A DNA stretch of 37,394 bases from Streptomyces lydicus (lineage in GTDB: Bacteria > Actinomycetota > Actinomycetes > Streptomycetales > Streptomycetaceae), in NCBI RefSeq assembly GCF_000717345.1, contig NZ_JNZA01000055.1:1-37394 (forward strand). The letters run 5' to 3'. Both the position numbers and the translations under genes were made by a program. Positions 24,298 through 33,084 of this stretch are shown piece after piece (position 1 is the stretch's first letter; the number at the start of each line of letters is the position of its first letter). The notes beneath the pieces were generated by a model. The model made no database searches. It was not told where the DNA came from and saw only the letters and a program-made list of their open reading frames with translations.

Positions 24298-25170
24298 GTG
24301 GAGAGGCTCCGGCAGGACGATCCTGCGCGGATTGGGGACTTTGTGACGTTGGCGCGTCTTGACGCCGACGGCAGCCGAGGCGTTCCGGAACGCCGCTATC
24401 TGGCCCGTAGCGCTGACGGCGGACGCACCGTGCTGGCGTGTCTGCCGCCACTCGGCGGTGACCCGGCGCGGTGGGGGGCCGAGGCGCAGCAGGCGGCCCG
24501 GCTGACCCAGCCCGGGTTCTGGCCGGTGGCCCAGCTCGGGGGGACCTCGGCCTTTCCCTGGTACGCCTCCCCCTACCGGCCCGCACTGCCGCTGCCCGCC
24601 GTCCTGGCCGCGCACGGCGGCCCGCTTCCGGAACCGTTGGTCCGTACGCTCGGCGGCACGCTGGCCGAAGCCCTGGCGTCGGCCCACGTCCTGGGCGTCG
24701 TACATGGCGGCGTCTGCCCCGCGGGTGTGCTGCTGACCGCCTGCGGACCGCTCCTGGGCAGCTTCGGCGCGATGCGCGCGAACCCGGTGGCGGGAGCCTC
24801 CGCCGCGTCGGCGACCGGGCTGGAGACCGGTTGCCTCGCGCCCGAGATCGCGGCGGGCGGCCCGGTGGGCCGGGCCGGGGACGTCTACGCCCTGGGCGCC
24901 GTGCTGGCGTACGCGGCGACCGGGCACACCGTGCCCGAGAGGCAGGAGATACCCGCCGGCCTGCGGGACATCATCACGGTCTGCCGCTCGCGCGACCCGG
25001 AGGGCCGGCCCGAGCCGGCAAGGGTGCTGGCGGAGTTGCTGCCGGGCGCGGCGTACGGCGCACTGGCCGGCTCCACGGAGCCGGTGTCGCTGCCCGGCCG
25101 TGTCGTCGAGGCGTTGTCCCGTCAGTCGGCGGAGGTCCTCGCCGCCGCACTCCCCACCCAGGAGCGCTGA
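24298..25170 (+). CDS. Hanks-type pseudokinase (catalytic residues lost)
   Basis: A 290-residue protein with the outline of a serine/threonine kinase domain and nothing else. It aligns closely by position with the next kinase. The invariant Lys (VAVK in the neighbour) is Cys48 (VLAC), HRD is HGG at 136-138 (so the catalytic Asp is Gly138), and DFG is SFG with Ser155. The glycine-rich loop is also absent. The C-lobe is recognisable: ETGCLAPEIAAGGPVGRAGD and VYALGAVLAYAATGH correspond to the APE and DVxSLG regions. It has no membrane segment and no propeller. The GTG start has GGGGGAG about 8 bases upstream. It is first in an operon, 4 bases before an active-looking kinase gene, so it may regulate that kinase. 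Confidence 0.85.
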   Translation: MERLRQDDPARIGDFVTLARLDADGSRGVPERRYLARSADGGRTVLACLPPLGGDPARWGAEAQQAARLTQPGFWPVAQLGGTSAFPWYASPYRPALPLPAVLAAHGGPLPEPLVRTLGGTLAEALASAHVLGVVHGGVCPAGVLLTACGPLLGSFGAMRANPVAGASAASATGLETGCLAPEIAAGGPVGRAGDVYALGAVLAYAATGHTVPERQEIPAGLRDIITVCRSRDPEGRPEPARVLAELLPGAAYGALAGSTEPVSLPGRVVEALSRQSAEVLAAALPTQER

Positions 25171-25174
25171 GACC

Positions 25175-27358
25175 GTGATCTCCCCCCTTCTGCACGACGA
25201 CCCGCACACCGTCGGGCCGTTCCGGATCCTCGCCCGCCTCGGCGGCGGCGGCATGGGCACCGTCTACCTGGCCCGTTCGGCGGGCGGGCGCACAGTCGCG
25301 GTGAAGACGCTGCACACCCGTCTGGTCGCGGACACCACGCTGCGCACCCGCTTCCGGCTGGAGGCGGACGCGGCACGCGTCATCGGTTCCGGTCACGGTG
25401 CGGCGGTCGTCGACGCGGACCCCCAGGCACCGACCCCGTGGCTGGCGACGGAGTACGTCCTCGGCCCGCCGCTGGACACGGCCGTCGAAGCGGGCGGGCC
25501 GCTGCCGGAGCCGGCCGTGCGCGCCCTCGGCGCGTTGCTCGCCGCAGGGCTGGAGCAGCTTCACCGGTCGGAGGTCGTGCACCGTGACTTGAAACCGTCC
25601 AACGTCCTGGTGACGGCGCAGGGCCCGCGGATCATCGACTTCGGCATCGCACGGGCCTTCGGCGAGGAGCACCTGACGAGCGTGGGCAGCGCCGTGGGCA
25701 CCCCGGCGTTCATGTCGCCCGAGCAGGCATCGGGTCTGGAACACGCGGCGGCGGGCGATGTGTTCGCCCTGGCCGGGGTGCTGGTCTTCGCCGCCACCGG
25801 CCTCGGCCCGTTCGGCGGTGGGGCCCCCACCGACCTGCTGTACCGAGTCCGGTTCGGTGAGCCGGACCTGGGCAGGGTTCCCGAAGGGCTGCGCCCCCTG
25901 CTCGCCCGCTGCCTGGCCAAGGACCCCGCGCACCGCCCGTCCACCGCCGACCTGTACACCGCGCTGGGCGGCACCGGAGACGCGCCGGGCGACCGCCGCG
26001 GTTTCGCGGACCTGCTGCCCGACGGGGTGCTGCGGGAGATCGCCCGACGCAGCGACGAGGTGTGGCGCGAGCCGCCGCACCGTCTGCCGCCGCCTGTGCC
26101 CGCCGAGGCGCCGCGGCCCGAGGTCGCCCCCGTACCGGGCGTCTCGCGACGACGGCTGCTGGCCGTGGCCGGGGGCGCCCTCCTGGGCGGCGGGCTCCTC
26201 GGCGGCGGGGGCTGGGCCCTGCTGGGGGACTCCGGTGGCGGCGGAGGCGGCGCCAAGAAGAAGGACGCCGTGGACCGGCCGAAGCCCCCGGCACCGCTGT
26301 GGAGCACCGGCCTGTGGTGCCCGGACTCCGGGGGCGACGTGATGAGCGCGGGCCGGAACCTGGTCATGCGCGCCGGGATCGTGCTGTGCGGCATCAACGC
26401 CGAGTCGGGCAAGTCGACCTGGCAGGCGAACATCGAGGAGACCTGGCGGTCGACCACCGACGGCACCCGCGTGTACGCCCTGCGGGGGCACGAGGAGAAG
26501 GCGGCGTCGCTGGCGGTGTGCGAGGTCTCGCAGACCAACGGCTACCTGGGCAAGCCGCTGGCCGAACTCGCCGCGTTCGACGGCAAGGAGCAGTTCAACC
26601 AGCTGCTGTGCGTCGTCGACGGCATCGCTTACCTGGTGGCCCGGTCCGCCTCCGGCAAGCGCTGGTACCTGGTCGCGGCCGACCTGGACTCGGGCAAGGA
26701 GCGCTGGCGCAGCCCGGTGGACGAGCCGCAGGCCGCGGGCGCCCCGCCCGTGCTGTGCGGCGGCGTGGTGGGGTCCCGGGTGGTGCTGTGCGGGAGCCCG
26801 GCGAAGGACTCGCACTTCTTCCGCCTCTCCGCGCACGACAAGGGCCACGGCCGCCAACTCTGGGAGATGTCCGAGACGTTCGCCGGCACCCCGCCGACCC
26901 GGCTGGTGGCCGACGACCACAACGTGTACCTGGGCGCCGAATCCCTCACCGCCCGACGGCTGTCCGACGGCGGGCTGGCGTGGCTCTTCGGGAACGGGCG
27001 CGACGTCGGCGACAGCGCGGGAGAGGAGCGGCGCTACGGCGCGCCCGTCGTCCAGGAAGGAGTCGTCTACTGTGTCGAGGCCGACCGGGGACTGATCGCC
27101 GTCGACGCCCTCTCCGGCACGCTGAACTGGCAGGAGAAGGGGCTGTCCGGCAGGAAGAACCAGCGGGAGACGGCCCCGGCGATCGGCAAGCGCTACGCCT
27201 ACTGCGTCGACGACAAGGGCTTGCGCGCCGTCGACCTGCATGCCCGTAAGGCCGTGTGGACGTACGAGACCAAGCCGCTCGTCCTGACCGCCGACCCCAA
27301 GGGCGGCCGGCTGTACGTCCGCCAGGAGAAGCGGACCATCGCCCTCCCGCTCGCCTGA
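25175..27358 (+). CDS. Membrane serine/threonine kinase with PQQ-like propeller (AfsK-like architecture)
   Basis: A 727-residue kinase from a GTG with GGAG about 10 bases upstream. The kinase domain covers 14-275: glycine loop LGGGGMGTVYLA, Lys44 in VAVK, HRDLKPSN at 136-143, DFG at 155-157, and GTPAFMSPEQA. All catalytic residues are present. A Pro-rich linker and a SRRRLLA motif precede one membrane segment near 325-347. The rest (about 370-727) is a PQQ/quinoprotein-like beta-propeller with repeated [GA]-x-x-x-W strands (GKSTWQANIEETWR, SGKERWRSPVDEPQ, SGTLNWQEKGL), placed outside the cell. The layout recalls AfsK, which also pairs a kinase with a PQQ-like propeller. The ligand is unknown. 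It is coupled to the pseudokinase gene. Confidence 0.92.
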   Translation: MISPLLHDDPHTVGPFRILARLGGGGMGTVYLARSAGGRTVAVKTLHTRLVADTTLRTRFRLEADAARVIGSGHGAAVVDADPQAPTPWLATEYVLGPPLDTAVEAGGPLPEPAVRALGALLAAGLEQLHRSEVVHRDLKPSNVLVTAQGPRIIDFGIARAFGEEHLTSVGSAVGTPAFMSPEQASGLEHAAAGDVFALAGVLVFAATGLGPFGGGAPTDLLYRVRFGEPDLGRVPEGLRPLLARCLAKDPAHRPSTADLYTALGGTGDAPGDRRGFADLLPDGVLREIARRSDEVWREPPHRLPPPVPAEAPRPEVAPVPGVSRRRLLAVAGGALLGGGLLGGGGWALLGDSGGGGGGAKKKDAVDRPKPPAPLWSTGLWCPDSGGDVMSAGRNLVMRAGIVLCGINAESGKSTWQANIEETWRSTTDGTRVYALRGHEEKAASLAVCEVSQTNGYLGKPLAELAAFDGKEQFNQLLCVVDGIAYLVARSASGKRWYLVAADLDSGKERWRSPVDEPQAAGAPPVLCGGVVGSRVVLCGSPAKDSHFFRLSAHDKGHGRQLWEMSETFAGTPPTRLVADDHNVYLGAESLTARRLSDGGLAWLFGNGRDVGDSAGEERRYGAPVVQEGVVYCVEADRGLIAVDALSGTLNWQEKGLSGRKNQRETAPAIGKRYAYCVDDKGLRAVDLHARKAVWTYETKPLVLTADPKGGRLYVRQEKRTIALPLA

Positions 27359-27395
27359 TGTTCCGCTCCGTTCCCGATTCAGGAGATGACCGACC

Positions 27396-29492
27396 GTGAA
27401 ACCCCTTGGCCAGGGCGATCCGCTGCGCCTGGGCCCCTACCGTCTCCACGGCGTCCTCGGTGAGGGCGGTATGGGCAAGGTGTATTTCGGAGCGGACGCC
27501 TCCGGACGCCCCGCCGCGGTGAAGGTCCTGCTGCCGGAACTCGCCCACGACGGGCACCTTGCCGAGCGCTTCCTCCGGGAGGCACGGACCGCGCGGGCGG
27601 TGACCAGCGAGGGCGTGGCGCGCGTACTGGCCGCCGAACTGGAGGGCGGCAGGCCGTGGATCGCCACGGAGTTCCTGGCCGGCCCGACGCTGGACGACGC
27701 CGTCAAGGACTTCGGGCCGCTCGACGACTCCACCGTGCGGGAGCTGGCGCGGTCACTGGCCCGCACGCTCCAGGACGTACACGCCACGGGGCTGGTCCAC
27801 CGGGATGTGAAGCCCCCCAACGTCGTCCTCACCTCACGCGGCCCCCGCCTGATCGACTTCGGCATCGCCCGCCCCGAACACGGACTGACCCTCACCCGCA
27901 CCGGACAGATCCCGGTCACCCCCGGCTACGGCGCGCCGGAACAGGTCCTGGGCCGGCGCGTCGGACCGGCGGCCGACGTCTTCTCCCTCGGCGCCGTCCT
28001 CGCCTTCGCCGCGTCCGGCCGGCCGGCGTACACCGGCGCCGAAATCACGGCCGTCCTGTACGAGGTCGTGCACGGCAGCCCCGACCTGGAGGACGTTCCC
28101 GAGGGCCTGCGGTACCTCATCACACCGTGCTTCGCCAAGGACCCGGTGGCACGCCCGCTGCCCACCCAGGTCGCCGACGCCGCAGGGGCACCGCAGAAGC
28201 CCGAACGCCTGTGGAAGGCCGGTCGGCTGGGACAGGAGATCCGGCAACGGGAAGCGGCGGCACGCCGCCTCACGGAACGTCCGGCCGACCCCTCGACCAC
28301 CGTCGTGGACGGCGCGGCCGACGCCCCCCGCCTCACCCGGCGGCGGCTGCTGGCCACGGCCGCCGGCGGCGGAGCGCTGCTGGCCGCGGCAGGCGGCGGC
28401 ACCGCCTGGTGGCTCAGCCGTGGTCACGGCGGTGACGCCCCGTCCGACCCCTTCGACATCCCGCCGGCCGCAAAGGTGCGGGCCGCGCCGCTCGGCTCCG
28501 CCGACGGCTCACCGACCCCGCTGTGGGGCCCCATCGAGAACGTGGCCGACGCCGGGTCGCCGGCTCCGCTGCCGGTACGTGATGTGGTGGTGTACGCGGC
28601 CTCCGGTGGCGGCGTCGCAGCGCGCCGGGTCACCGACGGCCGGGAGCGGTGGCGGATCGGCGAGGCGAAGGCGGACGCCGGCTATCTGTCGATCGGGGAC
28701 CGTCTGGTGGCCACCGCCGACGGCGAAGGGACACTGCGCACCTGGGTGGCCGCCACCGGGTCCCCCCGGTGGACGGTGGATGCCCAGGTGGGTGCCCTGC
28801 TGGCCGCCGACGCCCACGCCGTCTACCTGCTGACCACCGATGGGCGGCTGCGCTGCGTGGGGACCGACGGGAAAGTGCGGTGGACCCGGCGGCCACCGCT
28901 GTCGCTGGCGGGCGGCCACCCCGCCGCGGCCCTCGGCGCCGGCCATCTGGTGCTCTGCACGGAGACGGGGGACGTGGCCGCGGTCCGAGCGGAGGACGGT
29001 TCCCGCGCATGGGTCCGCAAGGGGCAGGCCGCAGGAGCGCTGCGGCCCGCCATCGACGGCACCACCGCCTATCTGGGCGGCACCAGTCTGGCTGCGGTTC
29101 AGATCGCCGACGGCCGCGAGCTGTGGGCGCAGAACCCACTGCGACCGCCCAGCCGGGGCGCCGGCGGATGGGGCCCGCCCACCGTGGCCGGCGGCGTGGT
29201 GTACGCGCTGGACTGTGACGCGCTGCGGTCGCTGCACTCCGACGGCAGCCAGGCCGGCGACCCGGTGATGGTCGGCGGCGTCGTCCCGCCGTGGCGGCCG
29301 CCGGTCGTCCAGGGGAACAGCGTCTGGATCGTGGAGAGCAGCGAAACCGGCGTGAGCGGCCTGCCGCGCTCCGGAGAGGGCCAGCCCCAGACCTACGCCC
29401 TCACCGGCGGCCAGGCCCGCTCCATTGCCGCCAGCGACAACCGCCTCTTCGTCCTCAACCGCGCGACTCTGCTGGCGCTGCCGGTGTACTAG
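27396..29492 (+). CDS. Membrane serine/threonine kinase with PQQ-like propeller
   Basis: A 698-residue kinase starting at a GTG with AGGAG 10 bases upstream, 37 bases after the previous gene. Catalytic residues are intact: LGEGGMGKVY, Lys43 in AAVK, HRDVKPPN at 135-142, DFG at 154-156. The activation segment is TPGYGAPEQ. A TRRRLLA motif precedes a membrane helix near 313-337. The extracellular part carries propeller strands such as GRERWRIGEAKADAG, GSPRWTVDAQVG and GRELWAQNPLRPP. It is paralogous to the preceding kinase but clearly diverged. Together the three genes form one operon, ended by a hairpin 10 bases after this stop. Confidence 0.92.
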   Translation: MKPLGQGDPLRLGPYRLHGVLGEGGMGKVYFGADASGRPAAVKVLLPELAHDGHLAERFLREARTARAVTSEGVARVLAAELEGGRPWIATEFLAGPTLDDAVKDFGPLDDSTVRELARSLARTLQDVHATGLVHRDVKPPNVVLTSRGPRLIDFGIARPEHGLTLTRTGQIPVTPGYGAPEQVLGRRVGPAADVFSLGAVLAFAASGRPAYTGAEITAVLYEVVHGSPDLEDVPEGLRYLITPCFAKDPVARPLPTQVADAAGAPQKPERLWKAGRLGQEIRQREAAARRLTERPADPSTTVVDGAADAPRLTRRRLLATAAGGGALLAAAGGGTAWWLSRGHGGDAPSDPFDIPPAAKVRAAPLGSADGSPTPLWGPIENVADAGSPAPLPVRDVVVYAASGGGVAARRVTDGRERWRIGEAKADAGYLSIGDRLVATADGEGTLRTWVAATGSPRWTVDAQVGALLAADAHAVYLLTTDGRLRCVGTDGKVRWTRRPPLSLAGGHPAAALGAGHLVLCTETGDVAAVRAEDGSRAWVRKGQAAGALRPAIDGTTAYLGGTSLAAVQIADGRELWAQNPLRPPSRGAGGWGPPTVAGGVVYALDCDALRSLHSDGSQAGDPVMVGGVVPPWRPPVVQGNSVWIVESSETGVSGLPRSGEGQPQTYALTGGQARSIAASDNRLFVLNRATLLALPVY

Positions 29493-29502
29493 GGCCCGTC
29501 AT

Positions 29503-29520
29503 CGGCCGCCCTGGCGGCCG
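29503..29520 (+). terminator. Terminator hairpin after the kinase operon
   Basis: A perfect 8-bp inverted repeat CGGCCGCC/GGCGGCCG with only 2 bases between arms (an effective 4-base loop), 10 bases after the stop. It overlaps the edge of the transposase remnant, so it could also be part of that remnant. Confidence 0.5.
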
Positions 29521-29740
29521 CGGTGGTGTCGTTGCAGCTGTTGGTCGGCCTTTTCCGGGATGGTGTGGCCGATCCCGCAGGTAGGCGCGGAATCCGCGAG
29601 AGCTGTATGCCTCGTCTGCGAGCACGTGGTCGGGGCGGCGGCGCGAGCGGCCTGGACCGAGGCGCGGGACGCGGATGCGTTTCAGCAGCGGTTGCGCACA
29701 GATGCCGTTCATCGGTCAGCGCACGCACCGTCATGACCGC
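29521..29740 (-). pseudogene. IS5-family-like transposase remnant
   Basis: The reverse frame reads LKRIRVPRLGPGRSRRRPDH and then VLADEAYSSRGFRAYLR. This matches the DDE core of IS5-type transposases common in Streptomyces (I-R-V-P-R-x-G-P-G-R-P-R-T-R-P-D-x-V-x-A-D-K-A-Y-S-S-R-x-x-R). After a frame change near 29580, TIPEKADQQLQRH continues the same family. The N-terminal half and the C-terminal region with the catalytic Glu are missing, as are terminal inverted repeats. It lies between two convergent kinase genes and is not mobile. Confidence 0.75.
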
Positions 29741-29828
29741 CGGCGAGCGGATCTTGGTACGTGGTGCCGGCGGCGGAGCTTCTCGCGGTACCCCGTGGCA
29801 ATGTTGCAGCCGCCGTCCAGCCCCCGGG

Positions 29829-32093
29829 TCAGCCCGACTTCGGCGGCTTCTGCGCGTCGAAAGCGAAGAGAGTGTTCTTGGCCGCGGCCACGATCACCGC
29901 ACGCCCCGCAAGAGTCACACGCGGGCTTGCGTCCGTCTGGCCCGTCAACCCATCGGCCTGCGGATCTGTTGTCCACAGGGGTTTGCCGTCGTGCGGCGAC
30001 AGTGCGACCACCCGGCCGGTGGCCGAGCTGAAATACAGCGCGTCGGCTCCCGGAACAGGACCCGACGCGCCCTCCACGCCAGTCTGCCGTGCCCACTTCT
30101 CCCGGCCGGTCGCGGGGTCGAGTGCTGTGACGAGACCGGTCTGCCTGCTCACGTAGACGGTGCTGCCCGCCATGCCGGGCGTCCCCGTGTATGTCGTGGC
30201 CAGCCGGGAGTACGTGACCTTCTGCGAGGCCGTGTCGACCCGTGCCACCCCGTTGTAGCGGTCCAGCTCCGTTCCCCCCAGGTGTACTTGCAGGAGTACG
30301 AGCTTGCCGTTGGCGATGCCCATCGGCACGGCGGGGCCGTTGACCGCGATGGGCCTGCCCAGCGTCCCCGAGGCGCGGTCGACCGGGTACAGGGTGGGGT
30401 GGCGCACTGCAAAGGCATTCACCTCCTCGTCCTTCGCGCACATCGCGACGAGCTGTGGGCCCACCGGGACGGGAGCGCACTGCGTACCCGCTGGGAATGG
30501 CGACGTCCATGTGACCTGACCGCTGTGCGCGTTGCGGGCCTCGAAGCGGGAGTTGGAAGCGTCGACCGTCACCACGTCGGAGCCGACCACAAGGGCGTCC
30601 TGCGTCCGACCGATGACGGCCGTCGACTGGGCGCCGGACGGCACGGACCACAGCTCCCGTCCGTTGTTCGCGTCGATGGCCACCACCTCGCTGCGAGGGT
30701 TCTGCGGGGCGTCCTGGGCGGCGAAGCGGTAACCGATCACCGTGTCGTCGGTGGCACCCACCAAGTACATGCCGTTGGCGGGGACGCCGGGGCTCTTCAC
30801 CGTCCACAGCCGCGAGCCGTCCCTGGCCCTGATACGGGTCGCGACAACACCGCCGCCCCCGCAGAACAGCGCGTCGCCGCGCGCGACGCAACGCAGCTCG
30901 TCGGGGATGTCCGGGCGACCGCCGGGCACGGTCTTGTGCCACGACTTGAAGCCGTCCGGAAGTGCGGCACCCGGGGCCGCAAGGCTGTTGCCCTTGTCGC
31001 CGCCGCTGTTTCCTTCAAAGCTGCCCGCCACCAGTGCGGCGACTCCTCCACCGATCGCTGCCACTGTGACCGCGACCGCGGCCGCGAGCACGGGGCGCCA
31101 TCGGCGACGCGGTCGGCGGCCGATGGGGGTGTCGGCGCTCCCAGTATCCGGACCGGCCGGGGCGGTGGTCGGGGCAGTCGGCGCCGGGGTGGCCGGCGCC
31201 GGTGTGGCCGGCGTCGCGAAGTGATGCTGGGTGATCACGTCGCGGGTGCGGCCCGCGTCAACTCCCCACGCGTCGGCCTGGCCGAGGTCGGCCGGCAGGT
31301 CCCGTAGCAGCACGAGGAGTTCGTCCGCCGAGGGGCGCCCGTCGGGCTCCTTGGCCAGGCACGACTCGACGACCGCGCGCAAGGCCGCCGGCATGTCCTC
31401 CAGCGACGGCTCCCCGTGCACCACCTGATACGCAACTATGTAGGGGCTCTCCGCGTCGAAGGGCCCGTGGCCCGTCGCCGCGTACGCAACCAGCGTCCCC
31501 AGCGAGAAGACATCGGACTGCGGCCCCACATCGCGCGGCGCCTGCAACTGCTCCGGCGACATGAAGGGCGGCGTACCGATGACCCGCCCTGTAAGCGTCA
31601 GCGTCTGCTGGTCCACGGCGCGCGAAATGCCGAAGTCGATGACGCGTGGACCCTCGGGCGAGAGCACGACGTTCGAGGGCTTCAGGTCACGGTGGACGAC
31701 CCCCACCCGATGGATGTCCCGCAGCGCCTCCGCCAGCCCGATGGCGAGCCTCCTCAGCTCCGCTCCGTCCAGCGGGCCCTTCGTGGCGATGCGCCGCGAG
31801 AGCGTGGGCCCCTGGATATAGGTGGTCGCCATCCACGGCTGCTCGGCCTCAGGGGCAGCGTCGACCACGGCGGCGGTGAACGCGCCGCTCACCCGCCTCG
31901 CCGCCGCCACCTCCCGCCGGAAGCGGATGCGGAACTCGTCGTTCGCCGCGAACTGCTGGTGGATCAGTTTGATCGCGACAGGACGCCCCGAACTCGTACG
32001 GGCCAGAAAGACCGTGCCCATGCCACCCGAGCCGAGCCGGGCCTCAAGTGGATAACCACCGATCTCGGCTGGATCACCTGCGCGCAGCGACAC
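29829..32093 (-). CDS. Membrane serine/threonine kinase with PQQ-like propeller
   Basis: A 754-residue kinase facing the three-gene kinase operon. The GTG at 32093 has GGAG about 8 bases upstream; the frame is open 21 codons further, but that part is Gly/Arg-rich and lacks a site. Motifs: LGSGGMGTVFLA, Lys42 in VAIK, HRDLKPSN near 135, DFGISRA near 154, GTPPFMSPEQ. A linker rich in Thr, Ala and Pro (PATPAPATPAPTAPTTAP) leads to a basic stretch and a membrane helix (VLAAAVAVTVAAIGGGVAAL) near 355. The outer propeller has GRELWSVPSG, SGQVTWTSPF, TGREKWARQTG and GKPLWTTDP strands. Unlike the other two, it lacks the SRRRLLA-like motif. It is catalytically complete. Confidence 0.92.
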   Translation of the reverse strand: MSLRAGDPAEIGGYPLEARLGSGGMGTVFLARTSSGRPVAIKLIHQQFAANDEFRIRFRREVAAARRVSGAFTAAVVDAAPEAEQPWMATTYIQGPTLSRRIATKGPLDGAELRRLAIGLAEALRDIHRVGVVHRDLKPSNVVLSPEGPRVIDFGISRAVDQQTLTLTGRVIGTPPFMSPEQLQAPRDVGPQSDVFSLGTLVAYAATGHGPFDAESPYIVAYQVVHGEPSLEDMPAALRAVVESCLAKEPDGRPSADELLVLLRDLPADLGQADAWGVDAGRTRDVITQHHFATPATPAPATPAPTAPTTAPAGPDTGSADTPIGRRPRRRWRPVLAAAVAVTVAAIGGGVAALVAGSFEGNSGGDKGNSLAAPGAALPDGFKSWHKTVPGGRPDIPDELRCVARGDALFCGGGGVVATRIRARDGSRLWTVKSPGVPANGMYLVGATDDTVIGYRFAAQDAPQNPRSEVVAIDANNGRELWSVPSGAQSTAVIGRTQDALVVGSDVVTVDASNSRFEARNAHSGQVTWTSPFPAGTQCAPVPVGPQLVAMCAKDEEVNAFAVRHPTLYPVDRASGTLGRPIAVNGPAVPMGIANGKLVLLQVHLGGTELDRYNGVARVDTASQKVTYSRLATTYTGTPGMAGSTVYVSRQTGLVTALDPATGREKWARQTGVEGASGPVPGADALYFSSATGRVVALSPHDGKPLWTTDPQADGLTGQTDASPRVTLAGRAVIVAAAKNTLFAFDAQKPPKSG

Positions 32094-32319
32094 TCTTCCC
32101 GCTCCCGTCCCCCGTGCACCTCTGCCACCACGGGCCTGCGTACCAGTCCTGCACACAAACTAGCCGCTCCATCGCCTGTGCCTGACATTCCCCCCGCTCC
32201 GTCAGTTTCTGCAGCACCGCCTGGAAGTGCTGCCACTTCTCCGCGGCGATCTGCGCGCAGCGCGGTGCGGGCGAATAACGCCGCCTCGGGGCCCGGCCGG
32301 TCTGTTCCGCTGGACGCAG

Positions 32320-32590
32320 GCGAGAAGCTGCTGCTGGAGGTCGCCGGTGAGCTGGGGATGGACGGCGCCCGCGAGGTGTCCCTCGGCGGACCCCGGACAA
32401 TGGCCGTGCGGCGGACACAGCCGCAGCGCGCCCGGACTCTGATCGGCGCGTGGTGCTTCGCTGATCACTACGGCCCCGACGACGTCTCGCTGACGGACGG
32501 CATGGATGTCGCCCCGCATCCGCACGCCGGACTACAGACGGTGAGCCGGCTCTTCAGCGGGGAGCGCGAAGAGCACTCACCCGGCACCGA
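32320..32590 (+). pseudogene. Pirin-family remnant (N-terminal part)
   Basis: The forward frame reads AREVSLGGPRTMAVRRTQPQ, then TLIGAWCFADHYGPDDVSL, then GMDVAPHPHAGLQTVSRLFS. This is the metal-binding first cupin domain of pirin proteins, including HPHxGLQTV with its histidine ligands. After GERE the text departs from the family: the H-R-D-S-x-G segment and the whole second domain are missing. No start with a ribosome site was found. The open frame continues to a TGA inside a terminator hairpin at 32717. It is a truncated copy, probably after a deletion. Confidence 0.7.
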
Positions 32591-32699
32591 CCACCGTCGC
32601 GCCGCCCCCCCCGAGCCCGCCGCAGGCTTCGAAGTTCGCTTCGCCCAAGCCAGGTCCACGCCACCGCGTATGCCCGGCCCGGCCGCCACCCGGTACGCC

Positions 32700-32740
32700 A
32701 GGCTGCCCGGAACCTGATCGTCAGGTCCGGGGCAGCCTTT
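32700..32740 (+). terminator. Long hairpin terminator downstream of the pirin remnant
   Basis: Arms AGGCTGCC/GGCAGCCT plus an inner CGGAACCTGA/TCAGGTCCGG give about 16 of 18 pairs with a 3-base loop, followed by TTTGTGG. It is intact although the gene before it is decayed. Confidence 0.75.
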
Positions 32741-33084
32741 GTGGTGGCGTCGTCAGGGTGGCCGCTGCGGCCGCGGAACCGGCGCAGAGGCGGATCCAGA
32801 CCACGGCGCGTCGACGTCGCGGCCTGCGCTGGCGGGGGAGTGGCGCAGAATCGCGGTCAAGCCGGCGACCGTGGGCGCGGAGGCCGCGGGCGATCGGCGG
32901 TTGGATGAGCGCGACGGCCGGGCCCGCCCCTGTTCTCGTATGGCTACGGCCAGGTGGCGAGTAGCGCTGAGCACATACACGGGGCGACCGGAGGCATGTC
33001 AGCCTCAACTCCGGGGCAAGGCTCCTCGATCATCAGCACTGGATCGCGGAGCACGAGGAGCGGTTCCGGCGGCGCTGAGAGGTC
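32741..33084. other. Non-coding region
   Basis: About 340 bases between the pirin terminator and the NmrA-like gene. I see no frame with recognisable content and no clear structure. Confidence 0.5.

Noticed and set aside
24974..27241. A 755-codon open frame antisense to the first active kinase
   Set aside because: Same base-composition artefact. The kinase motifs on the plus strand are unambiguous.
29521..29740. A complete insertion sequence
   Set aside because: No terminal inverted repeats or target duplications, and less than a quarter of a transposase remains, with a frameshift.
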